Part shown: in pieces, positions 8,141 to 16,965 of the stretch
Position numbering within the stretch: the first letter of the stretch is position 1
Layout of the letters: each line of letters opens with the position of its first letter
Assembly (NCBI RefSeq): GCF_006334915.2
Contig: NZ_VDMA02000020.1
Location: 1 to 64,000 of the forward strand
DNA from: Microbispora catharanthi
Lineage (GTDB): Bacteria > Actinomycetota > Actinomycetes > Streptosporangiales > Streptosporangiaceae
Reading direction: 5' to 3'
DNA length: 64,000 nucleotides
Notes under the pieces: model-generated
What the model was told of the DNA's origin: nothing
Seen by the model: only the letters and a program-made list of their open reading frames with translations
Database searches by the model: none
Position numbers and translations under genes: made by a program

Positions 8141-9097
8141 ATGAAACGAGTGGTTAGGACAGCCGTCGTCGCCGTCACGATCGGCATCGCCGGCATGCTG
8201 GCCGCGCCCGCGCAGGCCGACGTGTGCGCGCAGAAGTGCACGGAGCACCGGGTCACGACGCTGGCGAGGCTTCTGGCCGATCTGCAGGGCACGGCCGTCG
8301 GCGGGGCGACGGCAGGCGTCGTCGCGCAGGCCGACGCGGCCGCCGAGGTGGCGGTGAACCTGACCGCTGACATCAGGGCCGACCTCGTCGCGGTCGCGCG
8401 GCTCAGCGGCACCGTGACAGCCGGCCTGTCCGCCGAGGCGAACGCGCAGATCAGCGCGGCCGCCGACATCGCGGCCGACATCGTGGCCGACGCCGCCGTC
8501 ACCGTCGAGGCCAACGTCGTCGCCCGGCTGGAGGCCCACCTGTCGGCCGCCCTGGTCGCGGTCGCGGACGTCAACGCGGCTCTCGTCGCCAAGGCGAACG
8601 TCGCCGCGGACGTCGTCGCCCAGGTCGGCAAGCCGGTCGTCGCCGTCTCCGGCCAGACCGCCGCCGCCGTGGACGCCTCGGCGGCGGCCGTCGCCACCGC
8701 GGGGGCCGCGGTCCGCGCCGGGCTCAACGTCACCGCCAGGCTCAACGCGCTGCTCAGCCTCAAGGGCGCCGTCGCGGCGACCGCCGGCAGCGCGGGCGGC
8801 CTGCTGGCGCTGGTGCCGTGCGACACTCCGGCGGACCGCGCCATGAGCAGCACCCAGACGACGGCCGCCGATGCCGCCGCCCAGGCCGACGCCAACGCCC
8901 ACGCGGTCACCAGCACCGTCCGGAACACCACGGACGCACCGGCGCAGGGAGCCGCCGCGACGACGGGGGCCGCGGCCGACCTCGCCACCTCCGCGTCGGC
9001 CACGGCCGACGCGGCGGCGTCGAGCGCGGTCTCGTCCGCCCCGGGCGCGGCGGCCGACGTGGCGCCGACCGCGCGCCAGGGTGGGTACGGCAGGTGA
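8141..9097 (+). CDS. Ala/Val-rich secreted protein of unknown function
   Basis: The predicted protein has 318 residues. Residues 1-27 form a classical Sec signal peptide (MKRVVRTAVVAVTIGIAGM core) with a likely cut after AQA. The mature start has a close cysteine pair (CAQKC). The rest is very rich in Ala, Val, Asp and Thr, with loosely repeated A-x-A-D-V/I and V-A-A-x-A blocks from about 65 to 215, then an Ala/Ser/Thr-rich tail. One further Cys lies near residue 227 (LVPCDTP). The pattern suggests long amphipathic helices, as in surface or phasin-like proteins. No TM anchor, LPXTG or catalytic motif is present. Signal peptide, GC3-rich codon use and ribosome-binding site support real coding. 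Function is unknown. Confidence 0.75.
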   Translation: MKRVVRTAVVAVTIGIAGMLAAPAQADVCAQKCTEHRVTTLARLLADLQGTAVGGATAGVVAQADAAAEVAVNLTADIRADLVAVARLSGTVTAGLSAEANAQISAAADIAADIVADAAVTVEANVVARLEAHLSAALVAVADVNAALVAKANVAADVVAQVGKPVVAVSGQTAAAVDASAAAVATAGAAVRAGLNVTARLNALLSLKGAVAATAGSAGGLLALVPCDTPADRAMSSTQTTAADAAAQADANAHAVTSTVRNTTDAPAQGAAATTGAAADLATSASATADAAASSAVSSAPGAAADVAPTARQGGYGR

Positions 9098-9194
9098 GCC
9101 ACGCCTGAGGGCCTCCGTCGCCGTCGCGACGACCTGCCGAGCGGCATCAGTTCACGTGTACGGCGGGACCATCGGAAAGACGTCGATGACGAAA

Positions 9195-9225
9195 ACGGCC
9201 GGCGCCCCCGAGGGGCGCCGGCCGT
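9195..9225. terminator. Bidirectional terminator
   Basis: A perfect 14-bp stem (9195-9208 with 9212-9225) closes on the loop CGA. The four A residues just before it read as a T run on the minus strand. It can therefore stop the small minus-strand gene at 9312-9491, and it can also stop transcripts of the secreted-protein gene. Confidence 0.85.
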
Positions 9226-9311
9226 CCGGCGTCGAACGAAGGTGCGCGTCGCAGAGCATACGCGCCAGGGCGGCAGGCGCCCGGGCGCATGCGACAGGGC
9301 TCAGCCGACCC

Positions 9312-9491
9312 CTAGTTGGGCGAGGCCGGCGAGTCGAACCGGGTGCGCAGGTGGGTGCGCCTGGCGATCTGGGCCTGCAGGCGGGCCATCTGCCAGTGCA
9401 GCTCGATGAGCTGCTCGGCGATCAGCCCGACGGGAAGCTCCGAGGGATCTTCGGCGGCCAGATTGTCGATCGCCGTCGCCAGGTCGCTCAT
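9312..9491 (-). CDS. Small helical protein of unknown function
   Basis: A 59-residue protein starts MSDLATAIDNLAAEDP. A strong GGGGAGGG precedes this ATG, which is why I reject the longer start at 9527. Residues about 18-55 form one or two helices (LIAEQLIELHWQMARLQAQ) that faintly resemble the N-terminal helix of DUF222/13E12-type proteins, but the similarity is too short to assign. No signal or TM segment is seen. It ends about 90 nt before the terminator at 9195-9225. Confidence 0.6.
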   Translation of the reverse strand: MSDLATAIDNLAAEDPSELPVGLIAEQLIELHWQMARLQAQIARRTHLRTRFDSPASPN

Positions 9492-9551
9492 CCGCCCTCC
9501 CCTATGTCGAATCTCCGTTCGAATCATAGTGGAACGAGCGGCCCGCCCGCA

Positions 9552-10088
9552 TCAGGTTTCGTACACAGGTGCGATATAACCGCGGGCGAGGCTGTTGGCT
9601 GTGATGTTGAAGCCGACCACGGCCGGCGGCGTGTCGGTGTCCACGCCCAGGGACTCCACACTCAGGGCGTGCACGGCGAACAGGTAGCGGTGCGGGTGGC
9701 CGGGGGGCGGCGCCGCCCCGCCGTACTCCTTGGTGCTGAAGTCGTTGCGCGCGTGCTTGGCGCCCTCCGGCAGCCCCTTGAAGTCGGGGCCGTTGCCCGC
9801 GCCGGCCGGCAGTTCGGTGACGGTGGCCGGGATGTCGTACAGCACCCAGTGCCAGAAGCCGCTGCCCGTGGGCGCGTCGGGGTCGAAGCAGGTGACGGCG
9901 TAGCTCTTGGTGCCCTCGGGGGCGGCCGACCAGCGCAGATGCGGGGAGACGTTCTGCCCGCCCATGCCCCAGTCGTTGAACACGTGGGCCTCGGGGAGCC
10001 TCTCGCCGTCGCGTACGTCGTCGCTCTCGACGGTCAGCGCGGGCACCTCGGGCAGATGGTCGTACGGGATCGGTGGCGGCGTCGGCAC
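9552..10088 (-). CDS. YbhB/YbcL-type PEBP (Raf-kinase-inhibitor-like) protein
   Basis: The predicted cytosolic protein has 178 residues and the phosphatidylethanolamine-binding-protein fold. It shows the block [14 protein letters not shown], the ligand-pocket [16 protein letters not shown], and the [13 protein letters not shown] block, all characteristic of bacterial PEBP. There is no signal peptide. The physiological ligand of bacterial members is unknown. GGAGG lies about 8 nt before the GTG at 10088; a GTG two codons upstream (10094) overlaps the Shine-Dalgarno and is less likely. It lies just after the TagH-type ATPase gene on the same strand (19-nt gap), perhaps in the same transcript. 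Confidence 0.88.
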   Translation of the reverse strand: MPTPPPIPYDHLPEVPALTVESDDVRDGERLPEAHVFNDWGMGGQNVSPHLRWSAAPEGTKSYAVTCFDPDAPTGSGFWHWVLYDIPATVTELPAGAGNGPDFKGLPEGAKHARNDFSTKEYGGAAPPPGHPHRYLFAVHALSVESLGVDTDTPPAVVGFNITANSLARGYIAPVYET

Positions 10089-10107
10089 GGTCACCCCTCC
10101 GTTTCTC

Positions 10108-10944
10108 TCAGGCCTTGTTGTACGCCTCCAGGACCTCCTGGGGGTCGCCTTCCATTCTGATCTTCCCCTTGTGCAACCAGATCACCCGGTTGCACGTCTC
10201 CTCGATCACGTCGAGGTTGTGGGCGACCAGGAAGACCGTGCCGGCGGAGTCGCGCATCTGCTTGATGCGTTGCTGGCTCTTCTTCTTGAACTCGCGGTCG
10301 CCGGTCGCGAGGGCCTCGTCGATGAGCAGCACGTCGTGCGTCTTGGCGGAGGAGATGGCGAAGCGCAGCCGGGCGCCCATGCCGGACGAGTACGTCGACA
10401 TGGGGAACTGGACGAAGTCTCCGATGCCGGAGAAGTCCACGATCTCGTCGTACTTCTCGCGCACCTCGCTCGGCGACATGCCCATCGCGTAGCAGCCGAG
10501 GATGATGTTGCGCTCGCCCGTCAGCTCCTTCATGAGGGCCGCGTTGACGCCGAGGAGGGACGGCTGGCCGTTGGTGTAGACGGCGCCCTTGTGCGGGGGA
10601 AGGAGGCCGGCGATCGCGCGCAGCAGCGTCGACTTGCCCGAGCCGTTGCGGCCGATGATGCCGATGGCGTCACCGTGGTGGGCGACGAAGCTCACGCCCT
10701 TGACGGCGTGGACCTCCTTCATCTGCGGCCGGCCCTGCCGCCGCAGGATGCGCATCAGCGCGTTGGCGGCGTTGCCCTTCTCGGACTCGCCGGCGGCGCC
10801 GTACACCTTGTAGACGATGTGGAGGTCGTCGACGATGACGGTCGGGCTTCCGGTCTTGGGATTCTGCGGGGTCTGCGTCTCTGGGGTCTGCGTCTCTGGG
10901 GTTTGCGGCGCCACCTGCGACAGCTCCTTGGTCAGCTCAGCCAC
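10108..10944 (-). CDS. ABC transporter ATP-binding protein, TagH/Wzt type
   Basis: This is the ATPase of a two-component exporter for cell-surface polymers (teichoic acid or polysaccharide). The predicted protein has 278 residues. Walker A is GRNGSGKST at about 98-106, the signature is YSSGMGARL at about 185-193, and Walker B is DVLLIDE at about 204-210 followed by ALATGD, which is typical of the Wzt/TagH subfamily. Residues about 14-26 hold a short tandem repeat (PETQT twice). It lacks the C-terminal carbohydrate-binding domain of long Wzt proteins. It starts GTG and overlaps the end of the permease gene by 8 nt, so the two are translationally coupled. Confidence 0.88.
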   Translation of the reverse strand: MAELTKELSQVAPQTPETQTPETQTPQNPKTGSPTVIVDDLHIVYKVYGAAGESEKGNAANALMRILRRQGRPQMKEVHAVKGVSFVAHHGDAIGIIGRNGSGKSTLLRAIAGLLPPHKGAVYTNGQPSLLGVNAALMKELTGERNIILGCYAMGMSPSEVREKYDEIVDFSGIGDFVQFPMSTYSSGMGARLRFAISSAKTHDVLLIDEALATGDREFKKKSQQRIKQMRDSAGTVFLVAHNLDVIEETCNRVIWLHKGKIRMEGDPQEVLEAYNKA

Positions 10945-11842
10945 GGCCGTACCTCTCCTCGGCCCGCCAGAAGTACCAGAAGCCGACGATCAGTGCGAAC
11001 ACTGCCCAGAATAGACAGGTAACCCACGCCCAGCGCTCGGGGAACCGCTGGTAGATCAGCAGGTCGCGCATGAACTCGATGTAGGCGGCGGCCGGGTTGA
11101 ACTCCAGCGCCCACCTGAGGAAGTCCGGCAGATCCTTGGTGCGGTCGTCGATCGCGTAGAAGACGCCGGAGGCGTACAGCCAGGTGCGGGTGATGAACGG
11201 AAGCAGCTGGTTCATGTCCCGCATGAACGCGCCGAGGCGGGCCATGAACATGCCGGTGCCGATGTTGAAGACGAGCTGCATGAGCAGCACGACGGGGATC
11301 AGCAGCCAGAGCCAGCTCACCGGCTCTCCGGTGACGAGCACCAGGAGGACGAGCACGGCCATGGAGTAGCCGAGCTGCTGGAGCTCCTGGATCGTGTACG
11401 CCAGCGGGAGGGCGGCCCGGGGGAAGTGGAGCGCCCGGATGAGGGACAGGTTCGACGAGATGGACTTCGCCCCGCTGATCACCGTGCGCTGGGTGAAGGT
11501 GAATACCATGACCCCGGTGATGAGGAACGCCGGGTAGTTGTCGATCTTCTTGCTCTGCCCGAGGATGACGCCGAACATCAGCCAGTACACCGCGGCGTTG
11601 AGCAGCGGGGTCAACACCTGCCAGAGCTGCCCGAGCATCGACTCGGAATACTTGGAGACGTTGCGCGAGGTGGCGTACGTGAGGATGAAGTGCCGCCGGT
11701 CCCACAGTTGGCGCAGGTAGGCGGGCATGCTGGGGCGTGCGATGGCGCGTCGTAGTCCGTGACGCTCGGCGAGCGCGGCCAGCGACTCCGGGGCTCGGCC
11801 GCCACCCTGGGCCTCCGCGAGCGCGGATTCCGGCTGGCTCAT
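10937..11842 (-). CDS. ABC-2 type permease, TagG/Wzm type
   Basis: This is the membrane partner of the ATPase encoded just downstream. The predicted protein has 301 residues with about six TM segments between residues 75 and 290, preceded by a cytosolic N-terminus with the usual amphipathic stretch (YLRQLWDRRHFILTYATSRN). Such permeases export lipid-linked teichoic acids or glycans. I chose ATG 11842 (MSQPESALAEAQ); a longer in-frame extension upstream is basic, Pro/His-rich and non-coding in style. A TAGAGT box (11850-11855) ends 7 nt upstream, so the mRNA may be leaderless. No glycosyltransferases are next to it, so the exported polymer cannot be named. Confidence 0.88.
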   Translation of the reverse strand: MSQPESALAEAQGGGRAPESLAALAERHGLRRAIARPSMPAYLRQLWDRRHFILTYATSRNVSKYSESMLGQLWQVLTPLLNAAVYWLMFGVILGQSKKIDNYPAFLITGVMVFTFTQRTVISGAKSISSNLSLIRALHFPRAALPLAYTIQELQQLGYSMAVLVLLVLVTGEPVSWLWLLIPVVLLMQLVFNIGTGMFMARLGAFMRDMNQLLPFITRTWLYASGVFYAIDDRTKDLPDFLRWALEFNPAAAYIEFMRDLLIYQRFPERWAWVTCLFWAVFALIVGFWYFWRAEERYGRG

Positions 11843-12234
11843 GGCATGGACTCTATTGGATGGAGGTCGGTGGGACGGCTGTCGCACCGAACGTGGCTGC
11901 GACTGGTCAAAGGTAGCCCAGGACATCCTGATCCGGGGACCGGGGCACGGGTGTCGCCTCCATCCTCGGCCAAAGGACTGACCGTCTGTCGGTATATGTA
12001 CTCTAAAGGGGAGTTTGATGCCGTACTGGGCATTTAAGGTTGGGCTCACAGGAATGTGTGTGACGCCCGACTGACGCACGTGTGACCGAACTGCAACGTG
12101 CCGGAGACTCCTCTGGTGCGTCCGGTGAGGGATGCTCCGGACGACTGGCAGGACGTCAGCTGGTTTGACGATGCCCGGCAAACCGGGTGCTAACCAGCGC
12201 GAACGCCCATCCTTAGAGGGAGGACCAATCCACT
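11843..12234. other. Divergent intergenic region with promoter of the peptide-transport operon
   Basis: No gene is seen here. At 12159-12198 a GCTGGTT/AACCAGC inverted repeat (12159-12165 with 12192-12198) encloses a second small hairpin and begins over a TTGACG -35-like box (12165-12170). This is the most likely promoter and operator region of the downstream transporter genes. GAGGGAGGA at about 12218-12226 is the ribosome-binding site of the first gene. The left end holds the TAGAGT box of the minus-strand permease. Confidence 0.5.
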
Positions 12235-13920
12235 ATGCGCGTGACTAAGGGCGCGAAGATCGCCACCGGCACCGCGCTGCTTGCGCTCGGCGTCGCCGCG
12301 TGCGGCGGGGGCGGCGGATCCAGTAGCGGCGGCGGGGACAACCCCCGGGCCGCCACGGGAACCGTCTACATCCGTGGTTGTGAGCCGCAGACCGGCTTCG
12401 TCCCCGGAAACATCAACGAGACCTGCGGTGGCACGATCAACGAGTTCGTGTACAGCCGACTCGTCAAGTACAACTCGGACACGGCCGCTCCCGAGCTCGA
12501 CCAGGCGGAGTCGATCGAGACCACCGACAACAAGGTGTGGACGATCAAGCTCAAGCCCGGTCTGAAGTGGACCGACGGCACGCCGGTCACCGCGAAGAAC
12601 TACGTCGACGCCTGGAACTACACCGCCTACTCGCCGAACGCCCAGCTCGGCAGCTTCTGGTTCGGTGACATCGTGGGCTTCGACAAGGTCAACACCGCCG
12701 ACCCCGACGGCCCCGACGGGCCGAAGGAGGCGCCCAAGCCGGAGACCGACAAGCTTGAGGGCCTGGAGGTCGTCGACGACCTCACCTTCAAGGTCACGCT
12801 GTCCGCGCCCGTCGCCGTGTTCCGCACCAAGCTCGGCTACACGACCTTCGCGGCGCTGCCCGAGGCCTTCTTCAAGGACCCGAAGGGCTTCGCGCAGAAG
12901 CCGGTCACCAACGGTCCCTTCAAGTTCGTGCAGTGGGACCACAACTCGCAGATCATCGTCGAGGCGAACCCCGACTACCCCGGGCCGGAGAAGCCCAAGG
13001 TCAAGAAGATCGTCTACAAGATGTACAAGGACGACAACGCGGCGTACGCGGACCTGGTCTCCAACAACCTCGACTTCACCGAGCTGATCCCGCCGTCGGC
13101 CCTCGCCGGCGACAAGTGGAAGACCGACCTCGGCGACCGCGCGATCGACGGCCAGCAGGGCGTCATCCAGACGGTCACCTTCCCGCTGTACGACAAGGAG
13201 TTCGGCGGCAACGCGGACTTCCGCAAGGCCGTGTCGTACGCGATCGACCGGAAGACGATCACCGACAAGATCTTCAACAAGGGCCGTGTGCCCATCAACG
13301 GCTGGGTCTCCCCGATCGTCGAGGGCTTCAAGGACGGGGCCTGCGGCGACCTGTGCACCTACAACCCCGCCAAGGCCAAGGAGTACCTCGCCAAGGCCAA
13401 GGCCGAGGGCTACACCCCGCCGGCCGAGTTCCCGATCTGGTCCAACGCCGACGGCACTCACAAGGAGTGGATCGAGGCCACGGTCAACAGCATCAACCAG
13501 GCCTTCGGTCCCGACGCCGGCGTGAAGTTCGTGCACAAGGACATGCCCACCTTCGCCGAGCTGCGTGACACCATCACCCAGCACAAGATCAAGGGCGCGT
13601 TCCGCACCGGCTGGCAGATGGACTACCCGCACATCGAGAACTTCCTCAACCCGCTGTACAAGACTGGCGCCTCCTCCAACGACGGTCTCTACAGCAACAA
13701 GGACCTCGACAAGAAGCTCCACGAGGCCGACACCGCCACCGACCCCGCGCAGGCCAACGCCCTCTACCAGGAGGCCGAGGCTATGCTGCAGCAGGACATG
13801 CCCGCGATTCCGCTGTGGTCGTACGGTCTGCAGGCCGGCACCTCCAAGTGGGTGACCGGCGTGAAGGTCACCCCCTTCGGCGTGCTCGACCCGCTGTCGA
13901 TCGCGATCAAGGAAGCGTAG
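12235..13920 (+). CDS. ABC transporter substrate-binding lipoprotein, peptide/nickel family (SBP_bac_5)
   Basis: This is an extracytoplasmic receptor for oligopeptides or a related solute. The predicted protein has 561 residues. The signal peptide ends in a lipobox (GVAACGGGG) with the lipidated Cys at about 23, followed by a Gly/Ser linker. The family-5 fold follows, with typical blocks such as WTIKLKPGLKWTDGTPVTAKNY (first 20: WTIKLKPGLKWTDGTPVTAK) near residue 102 and KAVSYAIDRKTI near 330. It is first in a five-gene operon with both permeases and both ATPases. A hairpin after its stop would keep receptor levels above those of the membrane parts. The ligand cannot be told from sequence alone. 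Confidence 0.93.
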   Translation: MRVTKGAKIATGTALLALGVAACGGGGGSSSGGGDNPRAATGTVYIRGCEPQTGFVPGNINETCGGTINEFVYSRLVKYNSDTAAPELDQAESIETTDNKVWTIKLKPGLKWTDGTPVTAKNYVDAWNYTAYSPNAQLGSFWFGDIVGFDKVNTADPDGPDGPKEAPKPETDKLEGLEVVDDLTFKVTLSAPVAVFRTKLGYTTFAALPEAFFKDPKGFAQKPVTNGPFKFVQWDHNSQIIVEANPDYPGPEKPKVKKIVYKMYKDDNAAYADLVSNNLDFTELIPPSALAGDKWKTDLGDRAIDGQQGVIQTVTFPLYDKEFGGNADFRKAVSYAIDRKTITDKIFNKGRVPINGWVSPIVEGFKDGACGDLCTYNPAKAKEYLAKAKAEGYTPPAEFPIWSNADGTHKEWIEATVNSINQAFGPDAGVKFVHKDMPTFAELRDTITQHKIKGAFRTGWQMDYPHIENFLNPLYKTGASSNDGLYSNKDLDKKLHEADTATDPAQANALYQEAEAMLQQDMPAIPLWSYGLQAGTSKWVTGVKVTPFGVLDPLSIAIKEA

Positions 13921-13984
13921 GGACAGCTCGTAGGTGAACCCCCCGAGGCCGGTTCCCCACCGGGGCCGGCCTCGTGGGCTGTCC
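13921..13984 (+). promoter_or_regulatory. Intra-operon stem-loop (attenuator/stabiliser) after the receptor gene
   Basis: An outer 7-bp stem GGACAGC/GCTGTCC (13921-13927 with 13978-13984) encloses a long inner stem (13944-13952 with 13966-13974, extended by CCCC/GGGG). There is no T run. The position directly after the binding-protein stop is typical of partial terminators or 3'-stabilising hairpins that raise receptor dosage in ABC operons. Confidence 0.65.
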
Positions 13985-14053
13985 ATTCGCGACTTCCCGT
14001 GTTGACCCACGGGGGGCGCATGTACGACCTTTAGCGTCAGATCGGAGGTGCGC

Positions 14054-14980
14054 ATGGGCCGATACGCGATCCGGCGCCTGCTGCAACTCGTGCCTGTCGT
14101 GCTGGGCACGACCTTCATCATCAACTACATGGTCTGGCAGCTCCCGGGTGATCCGTTCGCCGGGAGATGCGGCCAGCGGCCCTGTCCGGACAGCTACGTC
14201 GCCGCCATGCGCGACCAGTTCGGACTGGACCAGCCGCTGCTGGTGCAGTACTGGAACTTCCTGAAGAACCTGCTCACGGGCAACCTCGGCGTCAACTTCA
14301 ACGGCGTGTCGGTGGCGAGCGAGCTCGGCGACGCCTGGCCGATCACCATCAGGCTCGCACTGATGGCGGTGCTCTTCGAGGCCGTCATCGGGATCGGCGC
14401 CGGCGTGCTGTCGGGCCTCAAGCGCGGCGGCTTCATCGACAACGTGGTGACGATCTCCACGCTGTTCCTGCTGTCGCTGCCCATCTTCGTCACGGGCTAC
14501 CTGCTGCAGTGGCTTCTCGGCGTGCAGCTCGGTGTCATCACCCCGACGGTGACGGACGAGGCGACGGTCCCCGAGTTGATCGTCCCGGCGCTGGTGCTGG
14601 CCAGCCTCAACATGGCGTTCACCGCGCGGCTGACCCGTACGAGCATCGTGGAGAACCTGCGCGCCGACTACGTGCGGACGGCCGTGGCCAAGGGACTGAG
14701 CAACCGCCGGGTGGTCGCGATCCACCTGCTGCGCAACTCGCTCATCCCGGTGCTGACGTTCCTCGGCACCGAGGTCGGCTCGCTGATGTCCGGCGCCATC
14801 ATCACCGAGGGCATCTTCAACATCCACGGCATCGGCGGCCTGCTGTGGCGGGCGATCCTGGACCAGGACTACACGGTCGTGGTCCCGGTGGCCACGCTGC
14901 TCGTGCTCGTCTACCTGCTCGCCAACCTGCTCGTCGACCTCCTCTACGGCGTGCTCGACCCGAGGATCCGCTATGAGTGA
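14054..14980 (+). CDS. ABC transporter permease, DppB/OppB family
   Basis: This is the first inner-membrane subunit of the peptide/nickel-type importer. The predicted protein has 308 residues, starts MGRYAIRRLLQLVPVVLG, has about six TM helices, and carries the cytosolic EAA-type loop (LRADYVRTAVAKGLSNRRVV) near residues 200-220 that docks on the ATPases. GGAGG lies 5 nt before the ATG at 14054; a GTG two codons earlier overlaps the Shine-Dalgarno. It overlaps the next permease gene by 8 nt. Confidence 0.93.
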   Translation: MGRYAIRRLLQLVPVVLGTTFIINYMVWQLPGDPFAGRCGQRPCPDSYVAAMRDQFGLDQPLLVQYWNFLKNLLTGNLGVNFNGVSVASELGDAWPITIRLALMAVLFEAVIGIGAGVLSGLKRGGFIDNVVTISTLFLLSLPIFVTGYLLQWLLGVQLGVITPTVTDEATVPELIVPALVLASLNMAFTARLTRTSIVENLRADYVRTAVAKGLSNRRVVAIHLLRNSLIPVLTFLGTEVGSLMSGAIITEGIFNIHGIGGLLWRAILDQDYTVVVPVATLLVLVYLLANLLVDLLYGVLDPRIRYE

Positions 14981-15920
14981 CCCGACCGCGACGCAAGACC
15001 TGATCAAGGGAGCGGACGAGCCGGCCGCGAGCCCGGTCGCGGTCCGGGGCGGTCAGCGCAGCCTGTGGCGTGACACCTGGGACATCCTGAAGCGGCGCAA
15101 GATCTTCTGGATCTCGCTCGTGATGCTGGTCGTGTTCCTCCTGATGGCGGCCTTCCCGTCGCTGTTCACACACAAGGACCCGGAGTACGCCACGCTCGCC
15201 AAGAGCATGGAGCTGCCGAGCGCGGACGCCTGGTTCGGCTACGACCTGCAGGGGCGCGACGTCTACGCCCGCGCCGTGTACGGCGCCCGCACCTCGATCA
15301 TCGTCGGTGTGCTGGCCACGCTGGCCACGGTCCTGCTCGGCGGCCTGACGGGCGTGCTCGCGGCCTACTTCGGGCGCTGGCTCGACGCGATCATCTCCCG
15401 AGTCGGCGAGATGTTCCTCGGCCTGCCGTACGTGCTGGGTGCGATCATCATCCTCGGCACCGTCGCGCCTGCCCAGTCGAACCCCGGCAAGGCGACGATC
15501 ATGGCGGTCGTCATCATCGTGCTCGCCCTGCTGGGCTGGCCGATCCTGATGCGCATCGCCCGCTCGGCCGTCATCCAGGCCAAGCACCAGGACTACGTGC
15601 AGGCCGCCAGGGCGCTGGGAGCCGGACCCCTCCGGATCATCTTCAAGCACCTCCTGCCGAACTCGCTGGCGCCGATCCTCGTGTACTCGACGATCACGAT
15701 CGGCAGCTACATCGGCGCCGAGGCCACGCTGTCGCTGCTCGGCATCGGCCTGCGCTCGCCGGTCATCTCCTGGGGCATCGCGATCGCCGACCACGCCTCG
15801 TACATCAGGACCGCGCCGCACGCCATGTTCTTCCCGGCCGGGTTCCTGTCCCTGTGCGTGCTGACCTTCGTCATGCTCGGCGAAGCCGTACGCGACGCCC
15901 TCGACCCGAAGCTTCGATGA
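14973..15920 (+). CDS. ABC transporter permease, DppC/OppC family
   Basis: This is the second inner-membrane subunit of the importer. The predicted protein has 315 residues with an N-terminal cytosolic tail (about 1-40), a TM segment in the OppC N-terminal domain (about 45-65), and the BPD_transp_1 domain with the EAA loop (KHQDYVQAARALGAGPLRII) near residue 205. The start codon overlaps the previous stop by 8 nt, so translation is coupled. An ATPase gene follows after 13 nt. Confidence 0.93.
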   Translation: MSDPTATQDLIKGADEPAASPVAVRGGQRSLWRDTWDILKRRKIFWISLVMLVVFLLMAAFPSLFTHKDPEYATLAKSMELPSADAWFGYDLQGRDVYARAVYGARTSIIVGVLATLATVLLGGLTGVLAAYFGRWLDAIISRVGEMFLGLPYVLGAIIILGTVAPAQSNPGKATIMAVVIIVLALLGWPILMRIARSAVIQAKHQDYVQAARALGAGPLRIIFKHLLPNSLAPILVYSTITIGSYIGAEATLSLLGIGLRSPVISWGIAIADHASYIRTAPHAMFFPAGFLSLCVLTFVMLGEAVRDALDPKLR

Positions 15921-15933
15921 GGAGGCACAGCGA

Positions 15934-16965
15934 GTGACGGAAGTGCTTTCCGAGCAGGTGGGCAGAGGCTCCCACGGCGGCGCCCTGCTGGAGGTGGACA
16001 ACCTCCACGTCGAGTTCCGCACCCGGGCGGGCGTGGCCAAGGCCGTCAACGGCGTGACCTACAGCGTGGACGCCGGAGAGACGCTCGCCGTGCTGGGCGA
16101 GTCGGGCTCGGGCAAGAGCGTCACCGCCCAGACCATCATGGGCATCCTCGACATGCCCCCGGGGAAGATCACCGGCGGTGAGATCCGCTTCCGGGGCGTC
16201 GACCTGCTCAAGCTCCCGGAGGACCAGCGCAGGAGGATCCGCGGGGAGGGCATCTCCATGGTCTTCCAGGACGCGCTGTCCGCGCTGAACCCGGTCTTCC
16301 CGGTCGGCTGGCAGATCGCCGAGATGTTCCGCATGCACCGCGGCACGTCGCGGGCGGAGGCCAAGAAGAAGGCCATCGAGCTGATGGACCGGGTCAGGAT
16401 CCCGGCAGCCAAGGACCGGGTCAACGACTTCCCGCACCAGTTCTCCGGCGGTATGCGACAGCGCATCATGATCGCCATGGCGATCGCGCTCGACCCGGAG
16501 ATCCTGATCGCGGACGAGCCGACCACCGCGCTCGACGTGACCGTCCAGGCCCAGATCATGGGCCTGCTCGCGGAGCTGCAGCGCGACAGCAACATGGGCC
16601 TGATCCTGATCACCCACGACCTCGGCGTCGTCGCCGACGTCGCGGACAAGATCGCGGTCATGTACGGCGGGCGCATCGTCGAGAACGCCCCGGTGCACGA
16701 CCTGTACAAGAACCCGGCCCACCCCTACTCGAAGGGGTTGCTGGAGTCCATCCCCAGGGTGGACCACAAGGGTCAGGAGCTCTACGCGATCAAGGGCCTG
16801 CCGCCCAACCTGCTGGAGATGCCGACGGGCTGCGCCTTCCACCCGCGGTGCCCGTACCGGCGGGACAACTGCGTGACCGACGTGCCCCCGCTGTACACGA
16901 TCAGTGGCACCCGCGGCAGCGCCTGCCACTACTGGAGGGAGGTCATCGATGAAGGCGAACACTGA
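15934..16965 (+). CDS. ABC transporter ATP-binding protein, DppD/OppD family
   Basis: This is the first ATPase of the importer. The predicted protein has 343 residues from a GTG with GAGGAGG upstream. Walker A is GESGSGKSV near 50, the signature is FSGGMRQR near 170, and Walker B is ILIADEPT near 190. The C-terminal oligopeptide/dipeptide domain has the Cys-rich block ([15 protein letters not shown]) that in this family can bind an iron-sulfur cluster. It overlaps the next gene by 17 nt. Confidence 0.94.
   Translation: MTEVLSEQVGRGSHGGALLEVDNLHVEFRTRAGVAKAVNGVTYSVDAGETLAVLGESGSGKSVTAQTIMGILDMPPGKITGGEIRFRGVDLLKLPEDQRRRIRGEGISMVFQDALSALNPVFPVGWQIAEMFRMHRGTSRAEAKKKAIELMDRVRIPAAKDRVNDFPHQFSGGMRQRIMIAMAIALDPEILIADEPTTALDVTVQAQIMGLLAELQRDSNMGLILITHDLGVVADVADKIAVMYGGRIVENAPVHDLYKNPAHPYSKGLLESIPRVDHKGQELYAIKGLPPNLLEMPTGCAFHPRCPYRRDNCVTDVPPLYTISGTRGSACHYWREVIDEGEH

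Noticed and set aside
7192-9147. A 651-codon minus-strand open frame that fuses upstream sequence to the DUF1707 protein
   Set aside because: Only the last 189 codons match a protein family. The upstream part is the antisense of the Ala-rich secreted gene, and a leaderless promoter fixes the start at 7761.
10937-12181. 414-codon version of the TagG-type permease
   Set aside because: The first 113 codons are basic and Pro/His-rich, and would place a long non-membrane extension before the normal TagG start. ATG 11842 fits family length and a -10 box.
12190-14124. A 644-codon minus-strand frame opposite the peptide-binding lipoprotein gene
   Set aside because: It is the shadow of a clear lipoprotein with lipobox and family blocks; it has no domain of its own.
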